Shown here piece after piece: positions 41,837 to 52,534 of a stretch of DNA of 64,000 nucleotides. The stretch spans positions 1,311,899 through 1,375,898 of the forward strand of contig CM067450.1 of assembly GCA_034508935.3 (NCBI GenBank), given 5' to 3'. Position 1 is the stretch's first letter; each line of letters starts with the position of its first letter. This stretch comes from Berghia stephanieae. Its lineage: Eukaryota; Mollusca; Gastropoda; Nudibranchia; Aeolidiidae. The notes beneath the pieces are model-generated. The model worked only from the letters and a program-made list of their open reading frames with translations, did no database searches and had not been told where the DNA came from. Both the position numbers and the translations under genes were made by a program.

Positions 41837-44800
41837 GTAAGTGTTGTAGTTTTGGGTTTTTTAATATTTTTCTGGGGTTTTTTGTTGCCAGATATCACAG
41901 TTCGCTGGAAATTTTCACCGAGGCTTGTTCTTTATCCTTTATAAAGTAGATTTTTCAAATCAAAAATTATATTTCAGAGCTATAACTATAACCAAAAGAA
42001 TCTTTTGGTTTTAATGTACTTTATCAGTTTGGCGTTGACTGATCCAATTATTTTTTATCTATAGAGGAATTATTGATCATGACAGAGAGGCAGTGATATC
42101 AAAGTGTTGAACAATAAACTGTTATATTTATCATTGGACATTCTTTGCTTAGAAATTATACATTTTAAAAAACCCAGCATACATTTGTGCAGAAAGATTG
42201 TCAACTACAACTGAAAGAAAAATGTATTTGTAATTGGAAAAGGGCAGTAACCGCCAATACTTTGACATGTGTGATGTCTATTGGATTCTGGGTAAATACA
42301 ACCAAACACGTTAGGAGATGGGACGACCACACCAACATTGCCTAAGCAGAATAATATGTTTTTTAACATTTCATGAACGACTGGTACATAGGGCAGAAGA
42401 ATCAATGCCTTACCATGTCTTATCTCATAAGTTGTCAAGTGCACAATTGCAGGAATTCCGTAGACACTTCCAATTTTATGACATCAACCTAGATAGGCTG
42501 GCACCAAGTGTCAAAATAGTGACTTGGATGAGATGAAGAGTCAACAGGATAGGGAAAAGGGATGGGGCGAGTGATGTTTTAGGGACTTTTATTTGTAAAT
42601 GTACCTAGCATTGTTTAAATGCTTCTATTTAAAATGAGAGAGGTGTAAATTCATATAACAGTCTAGAAGAGAATTCTTTCTTTGTCACATTTTTCCTGTT
42701 ATTTTTTCTTTTTTAATTTGTTGTACAGTGTAATAATTTTTTGGTGCAAAATAAGAATTTTTTTAGCCTTAAGCAACAAATTTGAAATTTCTTGGTTGGC
42801 ATCTCTGCCTGAGTCTGGATCGTGATTTGACACAACTCAATGATGAAACCAGTTTAACATAACTGGCAGAGCTATCAGAGAAAAGGCACAAGACAGAGAC
42901 AGTTGGAGAATCTTCAACATAAGAACGAATAAGACAAACAATGGAAGCTGGGACATAGGATGACATCGAAAGCAGGGTGCATTAAGTCGAGTAAGTCAAT
43001 CGTGGCCTTGGGAAAATATGAAGAGCTTTGGGATGAGCTGCAGCCTGAGATCATTCATGATTCAGATCAGTGTCACATTCACTCTGTTATGTCTGTGGTA
43101 ATCTTACCCCTAGAATTGTCCGTACTTTGTTATTCAGAATTTTTATATTTTTATTTTTTAAAATTTTAATCTCTCTTTCAGGTGGACCATTTGGAGCCTT
43201 GGGAGAAAGGAAGTCGGAAGACTGCAGGACAGACTGGCATGTGTGGAGGGGTGAGTTGAATCTGGACATGATTCTCTAGCTGGATACCATGTCTGACAGT
43301 TTTCACCTAGAGAGCAGGAATTCATACGGATACTGGTCTGTCTTTACTAAGCCCGGGCTACAGCATAGTTGTCATGTTCTTGTGGTAGGATCAGGTCTGC
43401 AGTTATCAGTGGGTAGAATGTGGGATAAATCTAGTGCTGTCATTAAAGGTTAAAATTCTCTTGTTGATTCAAAAGCTACATATTTTACAAAATCAAGCCA
43501 TCAGAATTATTAGGCCTATGTGTCCGCTATTATTAATTGACCCCCTTTTTAGGCTTTTAATAATATCATTTGAGTTCTTTCCGATTGCCTATTGCAGTAT
43601 CTGCAGCAAAGCATTTCGTGAGTTGATTGGGCATTTTGGTCTCAAATTCCGCTTTTTATGTATTCCGATTCCCCTTTGGGGCTATTGGGGGTAGGAGCCT
43701 CTGCTTTGATCCACTGATAACTTTTGTTTAATGTCCCAAATAGAAGTCCCAAGCGATTTGCATATGTCTTCTATTCACACTGCCTCATTGGTCTCAAACT
43801 CTCTTCCTTCTGGTCTTAAAATCAAAGTAAGAAATTCTAAGGAAACTGTTAAAGCACATTTGTTTGCCTCTGATAATTATTGAATTAGTTTCTAGTGTGT
43901 GTGAGTTAGGAAATGAAGGTAATTGTTAACATTTGTTATTTCAATTTGCTCTTAGAGTGAGCTGTGTCTTCACGGGACATGGGTACTGTCTAAATGATTT
44001 AGTAGTAGTAGTATTGTTATTATTATTATTATTGATGTATTGCAAAATCTGGAAATAGGAGAAATGGGAAAATAGACATAATGCTATTAATAACAGTGGG
44101 TCGTTTCATTAATTCATTTTGTGTGTATCTCCTTGTCAAGGTACGCGGTGTAGGTGCTGGAGGTATTGTATCAAGTGCCTACTGTCTGCTGTTTAAACTG
44201 TTCACCTTGAAACTGACCAAGAAACAAGTCAACAATCTCATCACACACTCAGACTCCCCCTATATCCGTGGCTTGGGGTTCATGTACATCAGGTAACAAC
44301 TAACTACTCCCTTCAACTTTTTATAGTGGACACTTGTATAAACTCGGTGTTTTCTAAGAAAAGGCTGAAATAACCCAAATGTCCGTGGCAGTGTATAGCC
44401 AGGAAACGAGCTATAAGGGTGAACTTTGATGATAATGATAATAGTGGACTCTTATATAATAACAGGGGTCCCAATAGGGTGAACTTTGATGATGATAATA
44501 ATAGTGGACTCTTATATAATAACAGGGGGTCCCAATAGGGTGAACTTTGATGATAATAATAGTGGACTCTTATATAATAACATGGGGTCCCAATAGGGTG
44601 AACTTTGATGATAATAGTGGACTCTTATATAATAACATGGGGTCCCAATAGGGTGAACTTTGATGATGATAATAATAGTGGACTCTTATATAAAACATGG
44701 GGTCCCAATAGGGTGAACTTTGATGATAATAATAGTGGACTCTTATATAATAACATGGGGTCCCAATAGCTCAGTGGCTAGAGCACTTGCTTCACGGGCA

Positions 44801-45179
44801 AAAAGACTGAGATCCATCCAGTGTGGATTTGAGATTGTTTTGTTTTGTTTTTTCAACCGTGATTGAGTAGCTGAATGTGTTAGATCTGGCGGAGAGTATT
44901 TTGCATTAGACTAGTGTCCTTTTCAAAGGGTAGCTAGCAATTACTATTGTCCATTTCACACCATTGAAACTGGGATAAACTCTGGCTGGCTCCATGGGCC
45001 TCATGGCTCTGTAAGACTCCTACTTCTATAAAACACACTGTATCTCAGTTATGGGGCTCTCTGGGTTTTAAATCAACACAAAATCATTTTCTATAAATTA
45101 CCTGATCTTTAAAAAAACAAATGATTGTAAAGGTGTCTTTGGTCTATCGTGTTGAAAAATGATTAGTTGACTTGTTTAA

Positions 45180-45263
<84 letters not shown>

Positions 45264-48200
45264 CCCCCTGTCTTGGTCACCCTCCATTTTCTAACACTTT
45301 TACCCACCCTGTCCTCCACTTTTTTTCCTTTTGACTTTCTGTCCTTCAGATACAGCCAACCACCAAGTGACTTGTGGGATTGGTACGAATCTTATCTGGA
45401 TGATGACGAGGTAAGTCATACACACACAAACACAGACAGACACACATACACACTCCCGCACATGCTGAAGGAGATGGAAACCAGGAGACAATCAAAGCTG
45501 CACTCAAATATTTTTAAGCTCACACTTTTCTGGTGTTGTAAATACAAATACAAAGCTGAGATTATTTTTTTTTTTTACTTCTTCTAAATTTAAAGAAAAG
45601 TTTATCAGGTATTCATTTCTAGAACGAGACAGATCCTTGAGTCACTTTGCACCGACTGTCTGGAACAATCTCCCCTTATCTCTTCGTGACGTCCCTACTG
45701 AACTCGCTTTCAGGAAACACTTAAAAACTTATTTATTTCGAGAATTCTTAATTTATTAGTTATATTATTTGAGCAGACGATGATCACAGGATATGTATAT
45801 ATATATATTACTTTATTTTTTAAAATATGTTAAATAGTTGGATGGTGGAAGGTTTGTGTGTGTATGTGTGTGAGCGAGAGAGACTGGGAGTGAGATAGAT
45901 AGATAGATAGAGTTAGTGAAAGAGAGAGAGAAATTTGAATGGATTGAAGTTATTGTTTTGCGCCTAGAGCTTTATTGTATAGAGGAGTGGGCGCAATATA
46001 AATAAATTTCATCATTATTATTATTATCTCCTGGGGACTAATAGGAAAGGGAACATAAAAATATTGTGTTGATCTGTAAATGACACATTTGACAGGGCAA
46101 TTCATACACACAATGACACAATACTCTTAAAACACTGAACACAACTCCTTCAAAGATTTGACTCATGAGATGTTCAACGACTTCCTTGTATTGGTGAGTA
46201 ATCGTCATCTTGTTTAAACTTGCAGCTTTTTCTCCTTCATATTTTCTTACTTTCTATTCAACTGTCACTGCCATTTTTTTTTTGTCTCAGCTCGTTATTC
46301 TCATTGAGCCACTGACTGTTTAACAATCGTAGTCATTTGAATTAAAACTAGCTGATGTAATGTTTTGATTTATTTTTGTTCATTTTCATCAAATATAATA
46401 TTCTCATTCATATTGATAATAAGATATATTAAGGTGTAATTTGATATAAACACTTTTTTAAGACATGGTATCCGCCTAACATAATTGGTAAAATGACTAA
46501 ATTGGTGAGATTAAGTAAGAATGAGCCAAGATTAAAGCCAGAAATAGAACATAAAGAATTTTCTTATCCACCTTTTCATCTGTTCATCCATGTAAATATT
46601 AAATGATTTATCGACCCCCAAATGATGTGCTGTTTTGTGTGTATACAACAGGCTCTGACTGAGTTACCGTATCTCTCTTCTTCGATTCAAGCCAGTCGGA
46701 CGCCTCACTGAGGTTATAATTTAAATCTATTGTGTGGGCCTAGAAAGGGGGCCACTTTATTTAAATAGCCTACCTACCATTTATTACCAATATTGTATCT
46801 TCTTACGTCTGCCGTTTTGTCATTTAGTTGTTGTGGTCATTATTTTGAGAGACAATGGTTATCATGTGGTTAGATATCGTTTTCAGAATTTTAAAACTTT
46901 TTTTTTTTTTTTAGTTTTTATTTGATTGACCCTTTACTGATAGGTTTATTTTTAATCAAGGTTAAGGTCAAAGGTCACGACCATCATAATCAAAATGTCA
47001 GTGACATCTAAGTATTTCTGGCTTCAGCTGAACTAGCGATGCTTAATTCTAACATGCTATCATGACAAAAATGACAAGGTTTGCTGTTTCTGATTTGGAA
47101 GAATTTCAGTTCAGCTGAAATCTAATGTTTAAATGACAATAATAGTTGAGACAGTCATAAATTGGAGATGTATATTAATTAAATTCAAGAATTTAAAAAG
47201 CTATATCAACAAGCCACGGTCTAATGGTACAAACTGTATGCTCCTTTTTTTCGGGGGGGGAGGGGGGGGGGGGCAGTGAGAGTGTTGACCTGGTGAGGGT
47301 TTTTTTAGCCTTTTGGCTCTCATTGTTAATTAAATGTCATTTTTTATCAAGGCGTTTGTTTGCTGCTTTTACGCCATGAAATTTGTGTCAATCTGTAACT
47401 ACGGGGAGAGGTTGGGTTTGTTTTTTAAAAATCCTCGTGAGAATTTTTGTTAGTTGCAAGAAAAATAATAAAATGAATGAATTGATAAATATGGAGTCAT
47501 AATTATAGGATGAATGTTTACGTTTTTGTTTGTCTTTCACCAAATGTGCTGATTTATGGTAAATATCAGGTTAATGCATTGCTTTCGATAAAGAGGTTAT
47601 TTTAACTTATTCCTATTTTGTGACTTATTTATGTATTTATTTATTGTCTGTAATCTTACCAATCTTTTTTTCCTTTTTTTTTTTATTTGATCCTACCAGG
47701 AGCTGGATGTGAAGGCTGGGGGAGGCCACATGATGACCATTGGGGAAATGCTAAGACAATGGCTGGTCAAATTGGAATGGTACTCCACCTTGTTTCCCCG
47801 TATTCCAGTTCCCATACAGGTTAGTACAGGCTTGCTGCCTATTAGCCTGAATGATATGCAAAGGCCTTTTTAAAAAGAAAAGAAAGAAGAAAGAAAATCA
47901 CATGCACAAAACAGAATCTATACAAGAAAGTCATTTTTTTCTTTTGGGGGGGGGGGGGGGGGTATATTTCCTGATGGATGCATCTTATTTTTTGTTGTTT
48001 TTTTTAAATTCTTAATATAGTAGAATTAAAATTTGTCTTTAAAACTTTATATATTTTAAACTCGCAACTTTCAAATTGATGTTTTTCCCTTAAATTTTCA
48101 GAAAGATCTAGATGTAAAGCTGAGGAGTCGACCAGTTGCATACGGCTATTCTGGCTACGGACAGGAGGAGCCCGCCGCAGGCCCAGTCCCTGCTAAGGAG

Positions 48201-51200
48201 CCAGAGCATATACCAGATGACCAGGTCTCATTCGGGGAGGCGGAACGGTCTGCCCAATCTCACAGAGGATTCTCTGGGTAAGTTTGCGGGTAATCAGAAT
48301 TAGACACATTCACACACAGGGGGATATAGGGAGGTGAGTCAATACCTTTCATTTTCAATGTGGTCAGACACAGAACCTGTGACTGTATCCAGCATTTGAC
48401 AAAGACAGGTGGCGTGTCTGCACTCAAATTGTTTTCAAATATATATACTCTCAAGCACGGAAATCACAGAAATCTCAAACTCTGTACAATTCCCCGTTTT
48501 AATCCCTCTATTTTGTTGGTTTCGGCAACACAAAAATCTCAAACACTTTTCGAGGCCAACGTTGTAATCTAGAACAAACTGGACATTCCCTTGCGTGTCC
48601 AGTGAAATGGGGTTTTTTGCGAATTGCTTGGAATGGAAACAAACATACCATCACTCTCCCCTTACCGCTAAGTGTTCGTTATATATATATATGTGTGTGT
48701 GTGTGTGCTGAACTGAGGGGGAATCAAGAAGCATGTTTGACCAGGGTCTTACACACACCACCCATCACTCCATCGATTGTATTAGACGACGTTACCTCAC
48801 ACTCTATAGTGTACAAGTACCATTATAATGACCAGTACCATAGCAAACTGACCAGTGTATTAGACGACGTTACCTCAAACTCTATTGTGTACCAGTACCA
48901 TTATAATGACCAGTACCATAGCAAACTGACCAGTATCATTGGGACGAGAGACGAGCAAGGCAGTGATTGCCTTAGGTGGTAACTGTTACGATTTAAAATG
49001 ATAAAAACGATTAGGGGTGAGGAAGGTGGGTGAGAGTCGAGAGAATTATGATCTATTACATACATGATGTTGTGTGAGAGCAATTCCCTATCTCTTTATC
49101 CTGCTATGGGTGAGAGGGAAGAGTGTTAAGTGAGGAGTGATAGAGCAGAGTGTGTAATCCGCAATACGATATGTTGGCTTTTTTTTTTGTTAAGCACACG
49201 CAGTGAGAATCATCATTCCATTTCTGTAATTGAACAAGACAAGATGCACTAAATGCAACACCAGTGAAAACTCTCTTCATAGTTGTGTAAAAGATGGCTG
49301 ATAAAAGGAAATTGAATTGTCTCACTCTCGACTCTTGACAGTGTTTAAAATGTGATAAGGGGAGTAATCATTATAATGTGACTTTTATCAAGACCACCCA
49401 CATTTACCTCCCTCATATCCTTTGTAAGATACTCTACATGAAAAGCTAAAAAACCATGGAAATCTCGAACAAATTGACCCGGTACAGACTTGTTCGAGAT
49501 TTCCGTGTTCAAGTCTATACATTTACACAGTGGTGCCAGCCTTGCATAAAAAAAGAAATTGGATTCTTGTGTATTTTGGTTCATTTATATAGACCTGTAA
49601 ATTCTCAGTCAAATCGTCAAATTCAAATATTTTAAAAAAGGAAAGGAAGAGAGAATTCCTGAATCGTAGTCGAATGACCGTAAAGTAATTATGAATGTTC
49701 CACAGCACTACGCATAGCTCAAGGGCTGTTTATATTAACGATGGATATATTGCCTAGGCTAAGCGACGCTTTTTAGAATTGCCGTGTCTGAACACATCCC
49801 AGTGTATTTTCACACAGCCTTCGTGAAATTATTTTTTCACTTTCCAAACCTGTCGTGATCCCAATTGTACCCAATTTTAACTGCGCTGCTGAGCGATAAA
49901 TTTCATTGTTTCGTCTAAGCCAACCTCTTAAATAAAAAGTAAAATAAAATTCCCTTCATTCATTCCCAAGGGGAAGTTTGTCTTCATGTGGTTAAGAACA
50001 CAACACATACCGCTCAACAACCATTTAAACAAAATTACAAAAGACACATCCCCTCCCTGCTCCCTGTGTCAACACCCCAATGAAACAGTAACACACCACT
50101 TGCTTGAATCTCAACCTCTTGAAGACCTGAGATGCACATTCCTCCCACCAAATCCAAGCATCAGTAACACACTTTATATCACCTGGAACAACTACAAAAG
50201 ACGTCTAACTTCTACGTCATGGCACAAGACCGAAGGGCTAGAGCTCAGGTGGTCGCTGGTTTGGATAAGTAAGTAAGTCTTCATGTGGTGTATTCCAAGG
50301 GAAGACTGGAATAACCCAGGCATCAGCCACAGCAGCACTGTAAAGTGAGCTAGGACGATGTAACTTGCTCAAGGCCACACAACGGGGTGGGTAGTCGAGC
50401 TCGGTACCTTTTGGGTGAGAAGCAAAGACCGTACCACTGAGCCATGTGCGCCCCTTGGCCAATCTTTCATTATCAGATATGTTTGTTTGTTTGTTTGTTT
50501 GTTGGAGATATAACAGTGATAATTCTCCCTATTTTGAATTTGTACAGGAGAGGAAGGGGAGACCACCATGACAGCTACTCTAATTCCAATGGCAACAGTT
50601 TATACAATCGACGATCTCCCCCATCCAGAAGACGATCTCCACCACGAAGAAGTCCACACTCCAGGTAGGTGAGAGAGAGAGAGAGAGATTATCAATATCA
50701 GTGGTTTTCCAATTCGTGGATGTGCTAACTAGTGTCTTAAACTGATGCTGTGTGTTTTCTGTTGTGAAGCAAGGATAAAGTTATCTTGTTGTACGTACTG
50801 TGCATAAAAACTTCTTGGTTTATGTTTAAAACTGTTCCATACGGTCGTTTTTGTAACCTTTGACCCAAAAGGAGACTGATATTGAATCAATTAAAGGATT
50901 GTGCGGCTGTGTGGTTTTGTGGTGTGACGCTTCAGGTAGGAAAGTCCAGGGTTCGAGTCTCGTTCTGAACGGCTCATATTTGAGCCTTTGGGAAATGTTC
51001 TGTACTTACATTCTCTCACTGTACTCGGGTGTAAAATGAGTTACTGGCCTTTAACAGCATTGTCTCCTTGGGGGGGGGGGGGGGGGGAAATGAAATAAGA
51101 TGTTAAGTGTTGCCTTTGCCTAGGGACCTCTATATGCTCGTTATTTTTTATTTTATTTTATTTACTCCGTCTTTCCGACTATGGATTTCAATTAAGATTT

Positions 51201-52515
51201 CTTCCAATTTTCACAACTTCTTATTCACTCCCCCTTATAAAATTTTATTTCGCTGTTATGAAAGGTGCGTATTCCATAAAGTGCTTATTGCCTGCTGGAT
51301 ATCCCTTTGATACCCATAATGGGCTGTGTCTTCTATCTTCTTATATCTGTTTTCCAACATGCTTTCTGTCTTTGTCTTGGAATGAGATTACTTGGTTTTG
51401 TCCTGGCCCTGGCTGGAGTCCTAGCTGGGAGGGAAACAGTCAAATGCAGTTATTGTTTTGGGAGATGCTATTTTTTTCCTTGTAAATCATCTCTCTGTTA
51501 TGTATTATTATGTTTGTTATTTTTAATGTATAATGTAAGCATTTGAGTGTGTTCCTCTTTGTTGGATTTTGTGTTTGTGTCTGGATGAGACTTTTAGGTG
51601 ATCTCAAAATAAGTACATTGGTGGTATGCTCTTGGAATCTACATCTGATCCCTATTTGTTCCCAGTTCCCCTTTGTCTTACTTTTTCTTGGGTGCTTTAA
51701 TTGTAATTCTAGAACTTTTTACTATCCCATTTTCTTTCTTTTTACTGGCGCTGATATAACCTAAATGTGTTGCAAGCGCCGTAAAACTCTTAAAAACCAA
51801 AACAAATCCCTTTGTACTCTTAATCTCCATCACTGCTTGTAACAGAGCCCTCATTGACACTTGTTGTTGAGTGAGTGTTCCAAAGCTTTCAATAAGGTCA
51901 CTGCTGTCAACCTCTGTGAAACACATTAATTGGATCTGTAGATGAATTGTTATTTAATGACGTCTGACTGCCAGCCGTCTGTTCACTCTTTTTTTTTAAA
52001 TTGTGTTTATTTATTTATTTGTTTTTCTATTTTGAATTCCTCAGAGATGATTTTTCCAGAGATTTAGAGAGGGAAAGAGACAGACAGAGGCGGGAGAAGG
52101 AGAGGGATTCTCAGGTGAAACACAGAGATGGGGAGAAAGGGACAGAGACAGGCGGAGATCAAAGTCTAGGTCAAGGTCACGTGATAGAAAGCCGCAGTTC
52201 CGGAGGAGCAGGAGCAAGGACCGGCAGAGGGAGGAGAAAGACCATCACAGAGACCGTGAGAGAGAACGGGACCGAGAGGAGCAGAGGGAGGAGAAAGAGA
52301 AAGATCATCACAGAGACCGTGAGAGAGAACGGGACCGAGAGGAGCACAGAAAAGAGAAAGAGCACAAGAAACACAAGAAAAGCCACAAACACAAGGATAA
52401 GTCTCGGGATAAGGAGAGAGACAGATCACGAGATAAAGAGAAGGATAGCAGTCGGTATTTGAAGGACAGGGAGAGGGATCGGTCCAGGGATAGAGAGAAA
52501 AAATACTCATCTTAA
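41681..52515 (+). CDS. PRPF38B: PRPF38B, pre-mRNA-splicing factor 38B, eight coding exons
   Basis: PRP38-family nuclear protein of the spliceosome, with an N-terminal PRP38 domain and a C-terminal Arg/Ser-rich tail. Coding exons: 41681-41836, 43182-43250, 44141-44292, 45350-45410, 47700-47819, 48102-48277, 50548-50664 and 52045-52515. Every intron is GT-AG with matching phases. The PRP38 domain spans about residues 10-190: TMNLNTLILTNIQSSPYFKV, EPWEKGSRKTAGQTGMCGG, RGVGAGGIVSSAYCLLFKLF, SDSPYIRGLGFMYIRY, DLWDWYESYLDDDEE and GEMLRQWLVKLEWYSTLFPR, all highly conserved. The tail is rich in RS, RD and RE. The total of 1322 nt is one base short of 441 codons, which locates a missing base in exon 8. 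A possible AATAAA is at 55172. The region upstream of 41653 should hold a non-coding exon. Confidence 0.96.
41837..43181. other. PRPF38B intron 1
   Basis: No repeat family recognised. A 72-codon frame at 42318-42536 (LSSAQLQEFRRHFQFYDINL, DRLAPSVKIVTWMR) has non-random composition and may be a remnant of a mobile-element protein, but I cannot name it. Confidence 0.4.
43182..43250 (+). CDS. PRPF38B: PRPF38B coding exon 2
   Basis: Encodes VDHLEPWEKGSRKTAGQTGM CGG. Acceptor CTTTCAG, donor GGG|GTGAGT. Confidence 0.96.
43434..43890 (+). mobile_element. Old LINE remnant in PRPF38B intron 2
   Basis: KLHILQNQAIRIIRPMC and, in another frame, SNSLPSGLKIKVRNSKETVK then AHLF are typical of the C-terminal third of CR1/L2-type polymerases. 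Several frame changes; short and old. Confidence 0.65.
44141..44292 (+). CDS. PRPF38B: PRPF38B coding exon 3
   Basis: Encodes VRGVGAGGIVSSAYCLLFKL through GLGFMYI plus two bases of Arg. Acceptor GTCAAG, donor CAG|GTAACA. Confidence 0.96.
44405..44770. repeat. About 60-bp tandem repeat, 6 copies, running into a SINE
   Basis: The unit has AGGGTGAACTTTGATGAT, (AAT)n, TAGTGGACTCTTATATAATA and GGGGTCCCAATAG. Its last 12 bases are the first bases of the adjoining SINE. Confidence 0.88.
44762..45012 (+). mobile_element. SINE family 3 copy
   Basis: Box A-like TAGCTCAGTGGCTAGAGCAC, body GATTGAGTAGCTGAATGTG and end GAAACTGGGATAAACTCTGG, matching 24125-24352. Confidence 0.8.
45184..45263. repeat. (TC)n microsatellite
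   Basis: Long pyrimidine run about 90 bp before the exon 4 acceptor of PRPF38B. Confidence 0.97.
45350..45410 (+). CDS. PRPF38B: PRPF38B coding exon 4
   Basis: Encodes YSQPPSDLWDWYESYLDDDE. Acceptor CCTTCAG, donor GAG|GTAAGT. Confidence 0.95.
45605..46030 (+). mobile_element. 5'-truncated L2/CR1-type LINE with ATT tail
   Basis: One frame reads RDRSLSHFAPTVWNNLPLSL, then RDVPTELAFRKHLKTYLFRE, the usual C-terminus of these polymerases. The 3' UTR ends GTGGGCGCAATATAAATAAA then (ATT)n. It lies in PRPF38B intron 4. Confidence 0.88.
46031..47699. other. Rest of PRPF38B intron 4
   Basis: AT-rich with a short G run at 47,255-47,272. No gene or repeat family recognised. Confidence 0.45.
47700..47819 (+). 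CDS. PRPF38B: PRPF38B coding exon 5
   Basis: Encodes ELDVKAGGGHMMTIGEMLRQ then WLVKLEWYSTLFPRIPVPIQ, the last strongly conserved block of the PRP38 domain. Acceptor CTACCAG, donor CAG|GTTAGT. Confidence 0.96.
48102..48277 (+). CDS. PRPF38B: PRPF38B coding exon 6
   Basis: Encodes KDLDVKLRSRPVAYGYSGYG then an acidic/Pro linker. Acceptor ATTTTCAG, donor TGG|GTAAGT, phase 2. Confidence 0.92.
48278..49930. other. PRPF38B intron 6, first part, with 78-bp tandem duplicate
   Basis: Two copies of a 78-bp unit (TATTAGACGACGTTACCTCA; ACCATTATAATGACCAGTAC) lie at 48779-48934. Short (GT)n at 48690. Otherwise unassigned. Confidence 0.6.
49932..50466 (-). mobile_element. SINE family 2 copy split by a LINE
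   Basis: Tail and part of the body lie at 49932-49992 and the rest at 50277-50466 (box B-like GAGCTCGACTA, box A-like GTGGCTCAGTGGTACGG). GTCTTCATGTGGT is duplicated at 49980-49992 and 50277-50289. Confidence 0.88.
49993..50276 (+). mobile_element. 5'-truncated LINE with (TAAG)n tail
   Basis: The frame has RTQHIPLNNHLNKITKDTSP, then CSLC and HHLLE, a CCHC-like C-terminal motif. A 13-bp target duplication and a TAAGTAAG tail show a clean insertion into the SINE. Same family as 17869-18018. Confidence 0.88.
50548..50664 (+). CDS. PRPF38B: PRPF38B coding exon 7 (RS region start)
   Basis: Encodes RGRGDHHDSYSNSNGNSLYN, then RRSPPSRRRSPPRRSPHS. Acceptor TTGTACAG, donor CAG|GTAGGT. Confidence 0.92.
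50895..51132 (+). mobile_element. SINE family 1 copy
   Basis: Head TTTTGTGGTGTGACGCTT, box B GGTTCGAGTC, body AAAATGAGTTACTGGCC; a G-run replaces part of the body and the tail is cut short. Confidence 0.8.
51310..51792 (+). mobile_element. Dispersed retroposon DR1, long copy
   Basis: From the TGGGCTGTGTCTTCTATCTT start through TTGGAATGAGATTACTTGGT to a conserved tail ACTGGCGCTGATATAACC and GCAAGCGCCGTAAAACTC. The tail type is that of LINE-mobilised retroposons. No protein frame of its own. Confidence 0.75.
52045..52515 (+). CDS. PRPF38B: PRPF38B coding exon 8 (RS/RE/RD tail, frameshifted in assembly)
   Basis: Begins RDDFSRDLERERDRQRREKE. The frame entering the exon leaves the RS composition at about 52130-52145 and would stop at 52462. 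The frame one base over continues RDRDRRRSKSRSRSRDRKPQ through two HHRDRERERDREE repeats to KKYSS and TAA at 52513-52515. One base missing from the GAGAAAGGG run explains it. Confidence 0.9.
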
Positions 52516-52534
52516 TTGGTTGATGATGACTTAG

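Noticed and set aside
52166-52510. Minus-strand frames opposite the RS domain
   Set aside because: They are the antisense shadow of an RS/RE-rich coding exon.
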